Of a stretch of DNA of 64,000 bases, positions 50,241 through 59,945 are shown piece after piece. The stretch spans positions 124,001-188,000 of the forward strand of contig LVWT01000049.1 in NCBI GenBank assembly GCA_002083405.1, given 5' to 3'. This DNA comes from Nitrospira sp. SG-bin2 (GTDB lineage: Bacteria; Nitrospirota; Nitrospiria; Nitrospirales; Nitrospiraceae). Made by a program: the position numbers and the translations under genes. Each line of letters starts with the position of its first letter. Within the stretch, counting starts at the first letter, position 1. The notes under the pieces are model-generated. The model made no database searches and was not told where the DNA came from. It was given only the letters and a program-made list of their open reading frames with translations.

Positions 50241-51161
50241 ATGGAAACTAGACTGAAAAGACTGCAGCTCGCTATCAAAACCACTGTAAACTGGCCGTCT
50301 GCAATAGCAGTTTGGCTTGGACTGGCGCAGGAGTGTCATGCGCGGTTTAAAGAGGGCCATGTTCTTAAGTTCAACAGGAATTCCTGGTTGGAATATCTGC
50401 GATGTGTATATCTGTTTCATCATTTCCCTTCGGCAACGCTTGCGGATAATACGGTCAGTTTTACATACAAGGGTAAGAAGTTGTCTTTTGCATTTGGGAA
50501 GTATGGGTTCGATACGGTGCTGGAAATTTTTGGCGGCGATCCTTACCGGGAATTCTTTGAGTCTACCAGCGTTCGAGGTAAGCAGGTCGTTGATATAGGA
50601 GCAGCGTTCGGTGACACCGCGATCTCGTTTTTGCTTGAGGGCGCCAAGGCGGTCTATGCGGTTGAGGCCTTCCCTGGGTACTTTCGGTTGGCAGAAGAGA
50701 ACATCCGAAGAAATGGATTCTCAAATTCTTGCCAGATAATTCTTGCTGCTGCGGGGAAGAGTCCGGGGGCGCTCAGAATCGATCACGATCTGGAAGATAT
50801 GTTTGGGGTTGGCATCGAGAGCTCCGAAGTGGGCACCTCGATTCCCGTAATAACGCTTGAGGAAATTGTAAATAGATTTGGAGTCGATTCCGGCATTCTG
50901 AAGATGGATGTGGAGGGTTATGAGTACGATATCTTGTTGAATACGGATAAGGCAATTCTGCAAAAATTCTCCGACATGGTGATTGAATATCATTATGGTT
51001 TTGAGGAGTTGAAACGCCATCTTGAAGATGCTGGCTTTGTCGTGAAGCATACTCCTCCCCACTTGGTTTACATGCCTCAACTCAAGGATGAGCAGTCGCG
51101 GAATATGTGGGTAGGGAACATTTATGCAACCCGTGGGAAGGAAAGTCGTCAAACAGCATGA
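50241..51161 (+). CDS. FkbM-family methyltransferase (tandem copy 1)
   Basis: ATG 50241 has a GGGG at good distance; ATG 50235 is also possible. The product has about 306 residues, with a unique N-terminal half and an FkbM core: QVVDIGAAFGDTAISFLLEGA, VEAFPGYFRLAEENIRRNG and ILKMDVEGYEYDILLNTDKAIL. It is strongly similar along its length to 52532-53476 (shared FGKYGFDT, DIGAAFGDTA, IEYHYG(F/Y)E). It is followed by a GT2 gene, as is the second copy after one intervening gene. Confidence 0.88.
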   Translation: METRLKRLQLAIKTTVNWPSAIAVWLGLAQECHARFKEGHVLKFNRNSWLEYLRCVYLFHHFPSATLADNTVSFTYKGKKLSFAFGKYGFDTVLEIFGGDPYREFFESTSVRGKQVVDIGAAFGDTAISFLLEGAKAVYAVEAFPGYFRLAEENIRRNGFSNSCQIILAAAGKSPGALRIDHDLEDMFGVGIESSEVGTSIPVITLEEIVNRFGVDSGILKMDVEGYEYDILLNTDKAILQKFSDMVIEYHYGFEELKRHLEDAGFVVKHTPPHLVYMPQLKDEQSRNMWVGNIYATRGKESRQTA

Positions 51162-51199
51162 AAGCGGCCACGATTCTTCGCCGCATGCGAGCATGATTC

Positions 51200-52216
51200 A
51201 TGATTGATAGCCAAAATAAAATCACTCTCAGTGTGTGCATCCCAACATACAATCGTCCGCATGAGCTAGAGCGTATGCTGAAAGGCCTCTTGCCGCAGCT
51301 AACCCCAGAGACAGAAGTGGTCGTGCGAGACGATAGCACCACTGCAGAGTCAAAAGACGTATTTGACAGGATGGTCGCGGGGAAGACCATTAACTTTCAG
51401 TACTTCACTGGGCCAAAAATTGGTCTTGATGCAGCTAGTCTGTTCCTGCTGGAGCGCGCGAAAGGCGAATTCTATTGGCTGTTCAGTGACGATGACGAAC
51501 TATTGCCGGGGGGGATAGATGCTGTGCTTGGTTTGATCCAGGCCAATCCTGATCTGAATTTGATTTGGGCAAATTTCGACTCAGATCTTCCTCGAGGGGT
51601 GGCAATCCAGGGTAGACCGTCCGGTTTCTTTCGAGATGGCAGCGAAGCATTGGAGGTTGTAGGGACTGGGATAGGTCTTGTATCGACACAAATCATGCGG
51701 AAGCAGAGTGGGTTGTCAGGTTTGGACATTGCGCGCAGGCATGTGGTGGGTTTTTCGTTTGCATCGACATGTGCCTATCTTCATGTCCTTTCCGGTCCAG
51801 GTAGATTCTACTTTCTTGCCGGCCCCTATGTCCTAAACCACCCAACTACAATTGAGGAAATAAAGAGGGCGACAATCAAGACCGGGGAGATCGTAAATGA
51901 AGGATTCAATGTTTATGGAATTCATTTCTATTCAATTGTGAAGGAGTTTGAAGGGAGATTTACCCGTCGATCGATCCGAAAGATTCTAAAAACGAATTTC
52001 GCCGCGCTTTGGAGGGGAATGCTCGTCGGTTGGGTTGGCGGGTGGGATACTCCTTCTGGGAAGCGATGGAAAATGTTTAAATACTATTGGAGTTTCCCAG
52101 AATTCTGGATTGCCTTGCCGGTTTTTCTGATGCCTTTGTGGGTGAATAGAGTTCTATACAAGGTGTACAAGCTCTTCTTTAGTCATCGCAGATTGCGTAT
52201 TTTGCAGGAGTACTGA
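51200..52216 (+). CDS. Glycosyltransferase family 2 protein (tandem copy 1)
   Basis: The 338-residue GT-A protein begins ITLSVCIPTYNRPHELERML, has VVRDDSTTAESK and YWLFSDDDELLPGGIDAVL with the DDD motif, and ends with a hydrophobic stretch (WIALPVFLMPLWVNRVLYKV) that likely sits at the membrane. It resembles 54341-55306 in both its start and its C-terminal 'FPEFWIALP'/'YPEFYLAVP' region. Confidence 0.87.
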   Translation: MIDSQNKITLSVCIPTYNRPHELERMLKGLLPQLTPETEVVVRDDSTTAESKDVFDRMVAGKTINFQYFTGPKIGLDAASLFLLERAKGEFYWLFSDDDELLPGGIDAVLGLIQANPDLNLIWANFDSDLPRGVAIQGRPSGFFRDGSEALEVVGTGIGLVSTQIMRKQSGLSGLDIARRHVVGFSFASTCAYLHVLSGPGRFYFLAGPYVLNHPTTIEEIKRATIKTGEIVNEGFNVYGIHFYSIVKEFEGRFTRRSIRKILKTNFAALWRGMLVGWVGGWDTPSGKRWKMFKYYWSFPEFWIALPVFLMPLWVNRVLYKVYKLFFSHRRLRILQEY

Positions 52217-52531
52217 ATCGATTCTGGCTTCGCGGGCTCAAGTGTTGGTTTTCCTGACTCCCTCCCTCCCGGTAGAGTTGGCCTTACGAACAAATGTGGT
52301 GCTCTGGCCTGGGCAAGAGCAAATGGTGGCGGCAGTTTGTCGTGGGAGGTGGTGGTCTGTTTTACGGTCTATGGATTGAGTGCGGCCTATAGTGTGAGAC
52401 CTTTGGCATTTGTAGTCGTAAGTCCTGCAAGTGGTTACATCGAATTGGGTGGAGCGGTTAGGGTAACTGAGAGAGCGTGTATCTCTCTTTGTTAGGTCGA
52501 TAATTATCCTACAATGAGCAAAGGATCGAGC
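52217..52531. other. Intergenic stretch without an identified gene
   Basis: About 300 bases between a GT2 gene and the next FkbM gene. I see no start-to-stop frame with family resemblance, no terminator hairpin with T-run and no repeat shared with the other families. A frame open to TAG near 52495 has no start codon. The stretch may be a remnant left by duplication of the FkbM-GT2 block. Confidence 0.5.
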
Positions 52532-53476
52532 ATGAACTCTGCAACAGAGTCGAATGGAACCTTCCTGGGCAATGCAGCAGCCAGAATCAGGAGTCTCTAT
52601 TATGTGATTCGGTCAACGAGAAATTGGATCGATGCGTTGTCGGTTCGCTATGGGAGTAAAGAGAAATGTCTTATCCGATTCAGAAACGGTTATGAATTAC
52701 CCCTGACCAAGCAGTCCTGGCAAAAATACATTCTGCACACGCATCTGTTTAGCTTGTTGCCATCAACAAAACTGTCAGGTGAGTCTATGACCTTTGACTA
52801 TCACGGCAGGCAGTTAGAATTTTCGTTTGGGAAGTATGGATTTGACACCATCTTCGAGATATTTGCATTTGATCCCTATCGTGAGTTTCTGGGTTCTGTC
52901 AGTCCTAAGGGGAAGCGGGTCATCGATATCGGTGCGGCATTTGGGGACACCGCTGTCTACTTCTTGCTTGAAGGGGCTACTTATGTCGTGGGTATTGAGG
53001 CCTTCCCAGGATATCATCGCCTTGCCGAGAGAAATATACGGCAAAATGGTTTGACTGCATCCTGTGAAATCTTGTTGTCTGCGGTAGGGGGAGAGGCCGG
53101 CAGTATTACGCTTGATCCCGCTTCTGAAGACATGTTTGGCGCCAATCTTCTCGCTCCTCAGGCTGGGCAGACCGTTCCGATGATTACGCTTTCCGACATA
53201 GTCAAGCGCTTCGACATTGCCGATGGTTTCCTGAAGTTAGATACCGAAGGTTTTGAGTACGAGATCTTGCTCAAGACTCCCAAGGCTGTCCTGAGAAAGT
53301 TCTCGGACATGATGATTGAGTATCATTACGGCTATGAAAAGTTAGATCAATATTTGCGAGAATGCGGCTATTCAACATCGCATACGGGGCCGACTCATGC
53401 CTATGTGCCTCATCTGGTTGGGGAAGAGGCGAGAAATATGTATACCGGTCACATTCTGGCCAAAAGAATCGATTAA
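52532..53476 (+). CDS. FkbM-family methyltransferase (tandem copy 2)
   Basis: I chose ATG 52532 because AAAGGA stands six bases before it (314 residues); ATG 52514 adds six residues. The core matches copy 1: VIDIGAAFGDTAVYFLLEGA, IEAFPGYHRLAERNIRQNG, GFLKLDTEGFEYEILLKTPKAVL and MMIEYHYGYEKLDQYL. It differs in having Asp-Thr-Glu-Gly where most members have Asp-Val/Ile-Glu-Gly. Probably methylates a glycan sugar. Confidence 0.87.
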   Translation: MNSATESNGTFLGNAAARIRSLYYVIRSTRNWIDALSVRYGSKEKCLIRFRNGYELPLTKQSWQKYILHTHLFSLLPSTKLSGESMTFDYHGRQLEFSFGKYGFDTIFEIFAFDPYREFLGSVSPKGKRVIDIGAAFGDTAVYFLLEGATYVVGIEAFPGYHRLAERNIRQNGLTASCEILLSAVGGEAGSITLDPASEDMFGANLLAPQAGQTVPMITLSDIVKRFDIADGFLKLDTEGFEYEILLKTPKAVLRKFSDMMIEYHYGYEKLDQYLRECGYSTSHTGPTHAYVPHLVGEEARNMYTGHILAKRID

Positions 53477-53545
53477 CGGATGCGCAAATCTCTCATGGGC
53501 GTCTGACGCACATAATAACGGGTCAGAAAGTAGGTGTCTTGAGCA

Positions 53546-54268
53546 ATGAAAGCTAAACTGGGGCTGCTGTATGAAAAATGTGGGGTGCTGGGTATTGGCA
53601 GGAAGCTCGTTGAGGTCGGGGCTCGACGATCCCGGGATATGCTGAAAAACCTCTACTTCCTCATGACTCCGTCAGGCAGTTTTGAGTATTGTGGGCACCG
53701 ACTGAAGTACTTCCGTCACACCTACAATCTGGCCTATCAAAATGAGAGAAAAATTGAGATACCGGTTGCTGAATGGTTCCTGCAAGCTCAGAGGCAAGGG
53801 GCAAGAATTCTTGAGGTGGGAAATGTCCTCAGTAATTACGGATTTAGACAACAACGCGATATTCTCGATAAGTATGATTCGTCGCCTGGCCTCATCAATG
53901 AGGACGTCATTGATTTTGCCCCACGTGAAAAATACGATGCGATCATCAGTATCTCAACGTTAGAACATGTTGGATGGGATGAGGCGGAGCGGGACCCTCG
54001 GAAAATTCCAGTCGCGATCAAGAATCTACGGGATCATTGTATGCGATCGGGCGGCGTGATGCTGGTGACCTTGCCTCTCGGGTACAACCAATATTTCGAT
54101 GAGTATCTAGAGCGTGGAGGCGATGTTTTCTCAGAACGGCATTATCTAAAAAGGGTATCAGCCGATAATCAGTGGGAGCAAGTAGAGTATTCCAAGGTTG
54201 CAGCGAGTAGGTTTGGAGAGCCCTACAATAATGCCAACGCCATGTTTATCGGAATCGTCCAGGCCTAA
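53546..54268 (+). CDS. Putative SAM-dependent methyltransferase
   Basis: The 240-residue protein has a weak class I methyltransferase pattern: ARILEVGNVLSNYGFRQQRDILD (SAM loop-like), IDFAPREKYDAIISISTLEHVGWDE and GGVMLVTLPLGYNQYFDEYL. An N-terminal basic segment precedes it. It sits between the second FkbM and GT2 genes. The substrate is unknown and the assignment rests on fold-like motifs only. Confidence 0.7.
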   Translation: MKAKLGLLYEKCGVLGIGRKLVEVGARRSRDMLKNLYFLMTPSGSFEYCGHRLKYFRHTYNLAYQNERKIEIPVAEWFLQAQRQGARILEVGNVLSNYGFRQQRDILDKYDSSPGLINEDVIDFAPREKYDAIISISTLEHVGWDEAERDPRKIPVAIKNLRDHCMRSGGVMLVTLPLGYNQYFDEYLERGGDVFSERHYLKRVSADNQWEQVEYSKVAASRFGEPYNNANAMFIGIVQA

Positions 54269-54340
54269 CTTCACAGGCTTCACGAGTTCGCCTCCGGCTC
54301 AACTCCGCAATTATAGAAATCTCTGGTTTCCCCTTCCTCT

Positions 54341-55306
54341 ATGCTTCTGAGTGTCTGTATCCCAACATATGGTCAGCCCAATCAGATGAGGCGAACGCTG
54401 GATAGTTTGCTTGGGCAGGATTTGCAGGATGTCGAAATTGTCATTCGGGATGATAATCCGGATGCTGAAACGGAGAAGATCATCTCCGGGTATTTGACCA
54501 GGCTGCCTATCAGATACATCCACTTGAAAAAAGAAGGGGTCGATCTCGCGTTCATGTTTGTCAGCCGGGATGCCCGTGGCAGTTTTGTGTGGTGGTTTGG
54601 TGATGATGTGTTTTGCCCAGGGACGGTGGGACGAGTTCTCGGTGTTCTAAGGCAAGCCGCGGACATAGACTTTATGTACATCAATTCGACTGATATGACC
54701 GGAGAGAATTACTCTGTTCATCTTGGTGGGAGTCGAGTGACGAAAGATCAGAATGAGGTTTTGTCTATACTGAAGGATCAGCTTGGATTTTGTTCTGCCA
54801 TGCTCTTCAGGCGAGAGACGCTATTGTCGGGTATGGAGAGGGCGGCCTCATTCATTGGCACATCATGGGTAACCCTGTTTTTGTCTTTCAATGCTCTGTC
54901 GGTGGGCAAAAAATTTTATCTGCTGGACGGCAGGAATTTCTTAAGCGATGAAAAGCCTGCAGGGGAGGCTCGCTGGTATGATTCATTTGAAGTGCATGGG
55001 ATTAACTATGCGCTCGTCGCCCGTGAATTTACGGAGTCTTTTGACAGGAACCTGCTAAGAAATATACAGGCTCAGAAATTCGGGCGCTCTTGGAGGGCCG
55101 TTGTCGTTGAGCGCGCGAAAGGGTTTACAACAGGCTTTGGCTCGTCAACTCCAAAAATTGTCAAGATGGCCAAAGTGTTCTGGAGCTATCCTGAGTTCTA
55201 CCTTGCTGTTCCTCTCATGCTCATTCCTAGGCCTCTGTTGCAGCTGTGCTATTCCCTCTACAAAAGAGCCTCATGTGCAGGGACGCCCTCAGTTCGTTCA
55301 TCGTAG
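54341..55306 (+). CDS. Glycosyltransferase family 2 protein (tandem copy 2)
   Basis: The 321-residue GT-A protein begins MLLSVCIPTYGQPNQMRRTLDSLL, has IVIRDDNPDAETEKI and VWWFGDDVFCPGTVGRVL, where FGDD takes the usual DDD place, and a C-terminal hydrophobic stretch (YLAVPLMLIPRPLLQLCY). It is a diverged paralog of 51200-52216. A 190-base gap without an evident gene follows before asnB. Confidence 0.86.
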   Translation: MLLSVCIPTYGQPNQMRRTLDSLLGQDLQDVEIVIRDDNPDAETEKIISGYLTRLPIRYIHLKKEGVDLAFMFVSRDARGSFVWWFGDDVFCPGTVGRVLGVLRQAADIDFMYINSTDMTGENYSVHLGGSRVTKDQNEVLSILKDQLGFCSAMLFRRETLLSGMERAASFIGTSWVTLFLSFNALSVGKKFYLLDGRNFLSDEKPAGEARWYDSFEVHGINYALVAREFTESFDRNLLRNIQAQKFGRSWRAVVVERAKGFTTGFGSSTPKIVKMAKVFWSYPEFYLAVPLMLIPRPLLQLCYSLYKRASCAGTPSVRSS

Positions 55307-55495
55307 CGCAGGTGTGTTGGAGGGGGCGCTACGGAGAGTTCGGCCTCGCCTCAATTGGTAGTCCTCGGTCGATAAGCAGAGTTACGGTTCCGGGATTGTG
55401 TGCTTGGATCTCTATCGTCTTAGGCTCAGGACAGACAGGGTAAATCCAGGATACGGCACGTACTGATGGGTAAACGTTGCGGGAGTCATTGAGAT

Positions 55496-57334
55496 ATGTG
55501 TGGGTTGGCAGGAGTGTTTTTATCCCGAACGACAGCCGGTCAGTGCTCTGCCGATGACGCTGTGCGAAGAATGTGTGATCGCATGCAAGCGCGCGGCCCA
55601 GATGCTCTGGGGTATTGGAGGGATTCAAAAGCGGATCTGAGTTTAGGTCATCGCCGGTTGTCGATTATCGATTTGGAGTCTCGCGCAAACCAGCCGATGC
55701 TTTCCGATGACCATCGCTTTGTGATCGTGTTCAACGGAGAAATTTACAATTTCCTCGAGTTGCGCCGTGGACTTGAGGAGGCCGGTGACCGCTTTCGTAC
55801 GCAAAGCGATACGGAGGTGCTACTGCGACTCTTTGCCCGTCATGGCGAGGGAATGTTGTCTCAATTGCGCGGGATGTTTGCCCTTGCGATATGGGATCGC
55901 GTCACTCGTACGGTATTGTTGGCCCGGGATCCTTATGGCATTAAGCCATTGTACCTTGGCCAGAGCAAGAATGGCTGGCTCTTTGCTTCTCAGGTGAAAG
56001 CGTTACTCGCCTCCGGTCTGATTTCGTACGACTCCGATCCGGAGGGGCAGTCGGGCTTTTGGCTGTTGGGGAGCGTCCCTGAGCCGCGCACCTGGTTCCG
56101 TGATATCACGGCCGTGCCTGCCGGTAGTTGGTGCCGCATTTCCGAAGACGGTCAGCTTGTTGGTCCTCACAAGTATTGGGATATCGGGGATTCCTGGCGC
56201 AAGGCGCCGGAGTGCCGTATGACGGCCGGCGATGTTCAAGAGGTTGTGCGCACTGCGGTCTCCCGTTCCGTGCAGCAACATCTGGTGGCCGATGTCCCGT
56301 TGGGTATTTTCCTTTCCGGCGGGATCGACTCCGGTAGTCTCGCGGGATTAATGGAAGACAGCGGAGCACGAGATGTCCTCGGGGTTACAGTGGCGTTTAG
56401 GGAATTTCACGGACAGCACGAAGACGAAGTGCCCGCGGCCAAGGAGATTGCCGAGCGGTTCGGGATCAGGCATCACGTGCGCGTCATTACGCAACAGGAG
56501 TTTAATTCCGACCTCCCGAGGATTCTCTCGGCTATGGATCAGCCGAGCATTGACGGGATCAATACATGGTATGCGAGCAAGGCTGTGGCTGAGCTGGGTC
56601 TGAAGGTGGTCATTTCCGGTATCGGCGGGGATGAGTTGTTTTATGGCTATCCAAGTTTTCAGCAGCTTCCCGCGCTTGTATCGCGACGGAGGCGGCTGGC
56701 GAGAGTTCCCGGGGCTCTGTTGGTGGCAGATCTCGCGCTGCGCGCTTTTGCGCGATACAGCGGAAATTCGCGTTGGCGCTGGGTAACCCGGGAAGCCCGA
56801 AATCTATACGGCGCCTATTGGCTTAGGAGAGGCCTCTTTACGCCTGATGACCCGCCTGCATTGCTGGAGGGGGATGCTTCGTTCCATGGTTCACGAGAGC
56901 GCGATCCCGCGGCCCTCTTAGAGTCTGTGGCTGGCGACCTCCCGGCTGATCCTATGGCGGCGGTGGGGCAACTCGAGTCCATGGTCTATCTTCGCAATCA
57001 GCTATTGCGGGACAGTGATTGGGCCAGTATGGATCATAGTGTAGAGTTGCGCACGCCGCTGGTTGATGCCTGGCTGTTACGGGATTTGATGCCTGTGCTT
57101 AGATCGTTCGGGCGACTAAAAGGAAAGCATTTACTCGCTGCGAGTCCCGTCATGCCGCTGAGTCAGGCCATTACTGGTCGAACGAAGACAGGCTTTGGAA
57201 TTCCTCTGGACGTATGGATGAACCATGATGGGGATCACCTCACTGACTGCTCTGGAGTGTCCGCCTCACATCAAGCTGGGCAGAGCAGCCGTCGCTGGGC
57301 GGCTATGGTTGCGAATGCGATCTATGCACGATGA
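55496..57334 (+). CDS. asnB: Asparagine synthase (glutamine-hydrolysing)-like amidotransferase
   Basis: The 612-residue protein has an N-terminal glutaminase domain with the catalytic Cys2 (MCGLAGVF), RGPDALGYW and LSIIDLESRANQPM, and a C-terminal ATP-pyrophosphatase domain with the PP-loop FLSGGIDSGSLAGL and SGIGGDELFYGYPSF. Within O-antigen loci such proteins often amidate uronic acid sugars (WbpS-type) rather than make Asn; that is my inference here. It overlaps the next gene by 4 bases (ATGA). Confidence 0.88.
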   Translation: MCGLAGVFLSRTTAGQCSADDAVRRMCDRMQARGPDALGYWRDSKADLSLGHRRLSIIDLESRANQPMLSDDHRFVIVFNGEIYNFLELRRGLEEAGDRFRTQSDTEVLLRLFARHGEGMLSQLRGMFALAIWDRVTRTVLLARDPYGIKPLYLGQSKNGWLFASQVKALLASGLISYDSDPEGQSGFWLLGSVPEPRTWFRDITAVPAGSWCRISEDGQLVGPHKYWDIGDSWRKAPECRMTAGDVQEVVRTAVSRSVQQHLVADVPLGIFLSGGIDSGSLAGLMEDSGARDVLGVTVAFREFHGQHEDEVPAAKEIAERFGIRHHVRVITQQEFNSDLPRILSAMDQPSIDGINTWYASKAVAELGLKVVISGIGGDELFYGYPSFQQLPALVSRRRRLARVPGALLVADLALRAFARYSGNSRWRWVTREARNLYGAYWLRRGLFTPDDPPALLEGDASFHGSRERDPAALLESVAGDLPADPMAAVGQLESMVYLRNQLLRDSDWASMDHSVELRTPLVDAWLLRDLMPVLRSFGRLKGKHLLAASPVMPLSQAITGRTKTGFGIPLDVWMNHDGDHLTDCSGVSASHQAGQSSRRWAAMVANAIYAR

Positions 57335-58512
57335 GTCGGCCTAATCTGTCCAGAAGGCCTGTTGTTCTGGTCTTTGCTCGTTCCTATCTCCCGGGTTATC
57401 GAGCTGGAGGGCCGGTCCGAAGCCTTTCCAATCTTGTGGAGGCGTTGGGTGCTGAATATGATTTTCGTATCGTCTGCCTAGACCGGGATCATCTCTCGGA
57501 TATTCCCTATCCGGACATTAACGTGGGTCAATGGCAACGGCGAGGCGGGGCCACAATTTTCTATGCAGCTGCCTCCGACCTGGGATGTGGATTCTACAGA
57601 AGGGTGGTGTCCGATGCCAATCCGGACATGATTTATCTCAACAGCTTGTTCGACCGGTCGTTTTCAATCGTGCCGCTTGTCGCGTTAGGGCGTGGCCGTT
57701 CGACTCCGATCCTTCTCACTCCAAGGGGCGAGTTTTCGGCGGGGGCTCTTGGGCTAAAAGCGACCCGCAAGCGGTGTTTTCTTCTCGCAGCCAGAGGAGT
57801 CGGGCTTTATAAGCATGTGTTTTGGCATGCCTGCTCCGCGCCGGAGGCCGAACAGATTCGAAGTGTCTTGTCTCCGGAGGCTGGGAGGTTGTTTCTTGCC
57901 AGCAATTTACCGGAGGCTGAGTCCGCGCGCATTATCCCTCACGCCGAGAAGGAGCCCGGTACATTGCGCCTGGTTCTTGCCTCCCGCGTGGTGCCTATGA
58001 AGAACACCCTGGCGGCAATTCGTATTGCGTCTCAACTATCCGGACGAGTTCAGCTCGATCTCTGGGGGCTTATTGAGGACAAGACGTATTGGGACCTTTG
58101 TCAACAGCAGATTGCCCTCTGTCCGGAGCATGTATCGGTGCGTCACCGAGGGGATATCGCCCATGAAGATCTGTGTGAGCGGCTTCACGAATATGATGTG
58201 ATGTTGCTTCCGACGCTCGGTGAGAATTTTGGCCATGCGATTCTTGAGGGACTTGCTGCGGGTCTTCCCGTGGTAATCAGTGATCGCACCCCTTGGCGTC
58301 ATCTGATGCGTGCCGGGATTGGGGCCGATTTTCCGCTTGAGGACGAACAGGCGTTTGTCCGGGAACTGAGTCGCTATCAACTGATGACTGAAAACGATAT
58401 GGCCAAGATACGCGAAACCTGTATCCGCTATGTTGCTGGGTGGCGTACCAGTCATATGGACTTGGACGATTACCGAAGAATGTTTGATGCAGTCTTGGCA
58501 TCCAACGTATGA
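57331..58512 (+). CDS. Glycosyltransferase family 4 protein
   Basis: The 393-residue GT-B protein begins VVLVFARSYLPGYRAGGPVRSLSNL, typical of an acceptor domain, and has ILLTPRGEFSAGALGLKATRK. The C-domain has the retaining GT4 core VMLLPTLGENFGHAILEGLAAGLPVVISDRTPW with the Glu-x7-Glu pattern. Donor unknown. It overlaps the asnB-like gene and is separated by about 140 bases from the next gene. Confidence 0.88.
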   Translation: MSRPNLSRRPVVLVFARSYLPGYRAGGPVRSLSNLVEALGAEYDFRIVCLDRDHLSDIPYPDINVGQWQRRGGATIFYAAASDLGCGFYRRVVSDANPDMIYLNSLFDRSFSIVPLVALGRGRSTPILLTPRGEFSAGALGLKATRKRCFLLAARGVGLYKHVFWHACSAPEAEQIRSVLSPEAGRLFLASNLPEAESARIIPHAEKEPGTLRLVLASRVVPMKNTLAAIRIASQLSGRVQLDLWGLIEDKTYWDLCQQQIALCPEHVSVRHRGDIAHEDLCERLHEYDVMLLPTLGENFGHAILEGLAAGLPVVISDRTPWRHLMRAGIGADFPLEDEQAFVRELSRYQLMTENDMAKIRETCIRYVAGWRTSHMDLDDYRRMFDAVLASNV

Positions 58513-58655
58513 GGGCGACGACATGAGCGTGATATCGATCATGTTCCCTCTGGCGGCGATTTCTACGGTCGTTTCCGGGGGTGAGAGTGCCGGGAATTGA
58601 CCGGACCTGTTCGTGGAGCAGTGGCGGGGCAGGTTCAAAGAATTGGACCGGGTAA

Positions 58656-59945
58656 GTGCGTCTGCTTATCATCAGCCAATATTTTTGGCCGGAAAATTTC
58701 CGGATCAATGATCTGGCGCGTGAGTTTCAGCGTCGCGGGCATGTCGTGACTGTATTGACGGGATTGCCGAATTACCCGGCAGGGATTTTCTCTTCAGGGT
58801 ATGGGCTCAGCGGGCCATATCGAGAATGCTACGAAGGGGTCGATGTAATCCGGTGCCCCTTGTTTCCTCGCGGAAGTGCGAGTGGAGTGCGCCTGGCCCT
58901 CAATTATCTCTCTTTTGCGGCGATGGCAACGCTCAGGGGGATGCTGAGCTGCCGAAAGAATTACGATGTGATTTTTGTCCATGAGCCATCTCCGATGACG
59001 GTGGGATTCCCTGCTCTTGCGCTAAAAGCTCTGACACGAGCCCCAATATTGTTCTGGGTGTTGGATTTGTGGCCAGAGAGTGTGTCAGCCACACAAGCGA
59101 TTCGGTCGTGTCGCGTGCTGCGGTGGATCGAGCGTATGGTGCGGTTCATTTATCGGCATTGCGATCGGATACTGGTGCAGTCGCAGGCATTTGTTCCTCA
59201 TGTCGAACGGCAGCAGGTTCAATCAGAGAAAATCCTCTATTTCCCCAGTTGGGCAGAGGCATTGTATGAGGTTTCTGATGGCCGATTGCCTGTGCCGGAA
59301 AATGTATCCCTGCCGGAAGGATTTCGAGTTATGTTCGCCGGAAATGTGGGGGCGGCGCAGAATTTTGAAACGATACTAACCGCAGCAGAGCGAGTGAAGT
59401 CGAGAGCGGATATTCACTGGATTATTGTCGGCGATGGACGCATGTTGAGCTGGGCTCAGGCTGAAGTGGAGCGACGCCATCTACTCGGCACTGTGCATTT
59501 TCTTGGCCGACATCCGCTTGAAACCATGCCTGCGTTTTTTGCGCAGGCCGATGCCTTGCTTGTGACGTTACGTCGAGAGCCGATCTTTGCATTGACGATT
59601 CCCGGGAAGGTGCAGTCCTACTTGGCCTCAGGGCGTCCGATCATTGCGGCGCTGGACGGTGAAGGGGCTCGCATCATTCAAGAGGCTGGAGCAGGTGTCG
59701 TTTGTCCGGCTGAAAGTCCGGGGGCGTTGGCTGATGCCGTGGTCCGGCTCGCAGCGACTCCAAAAGAAGCCAGGGATCTGATGGGGCGACGGGGAATGGA
59801 ATACTATGGGACACATTTTGACCGGACGATGCTGTTTAATCAACTTGAGGGATGGATGCGGGAATTGATGGCGACGCGAGGGGACACAGGGTTGCCCTCC
59901 GCATCTGAGCCGATACTGTCGAGTGAAAGGGGAAGACCTTCATGA
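58656..59945 (+). CDS. WbuB-like glycosyltransferase family 4, probable L-FucNAc transferase
   Basis: GTG 58656 gives 429 residues: RLLIISQYFWPENFRINDLA and VTVLTGLPNYPAGIF are the WbuB-type N-terminus; LFWVLDLWPESVSA, MFAGNVGAAQNFETIL and PGKVQSYLASGRPIIAALDGEG follow. WbuB of Escherichia coli O26 transfers L-FucNAc. The next three genes make UDP-L-FucNAc, which supports that role. The ATG of the next gene overlaps its stop (ATGA). The catalytic Glu pair of GT4 cannot be placed with certainty. Confidence 0.88.
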   Translation: MRLLIISQYFWPENFRINDLAREFQRRGHVVTVLTGLPNYPAGIFSSGYGLSGPYRECYEGVDVIRCPLFPRGSASGVRLALNYLSFAAMATLRGMLSCRKNYDVIFVHEPSPMTVGFPALALKALTRAPILFWVLDLWPESVSATQAIRSCRVLRWIERMVRFIYRHCDRILVQSQAFVPHVERQQVQSEKILYFPSWAEALYEVSDGRLPVPENVSLPEGFRVMFAGNVGAAQNFETILTAAERVKSRADIHWIIVGDGRMLSWAQAEVERRHLLGTVHFLGRHPLETMPAFFAQADALLVTLRREPIFALTIPGKVQSYLASGRPIIAALDGEGARIIQEAGAGVVCPAESPGALADAVVRLAATPKEARDLMGRRGMEYYGTHFDRTMLFNQLEGWMRELMATRGDTGLPSASEPILSSERGRPS

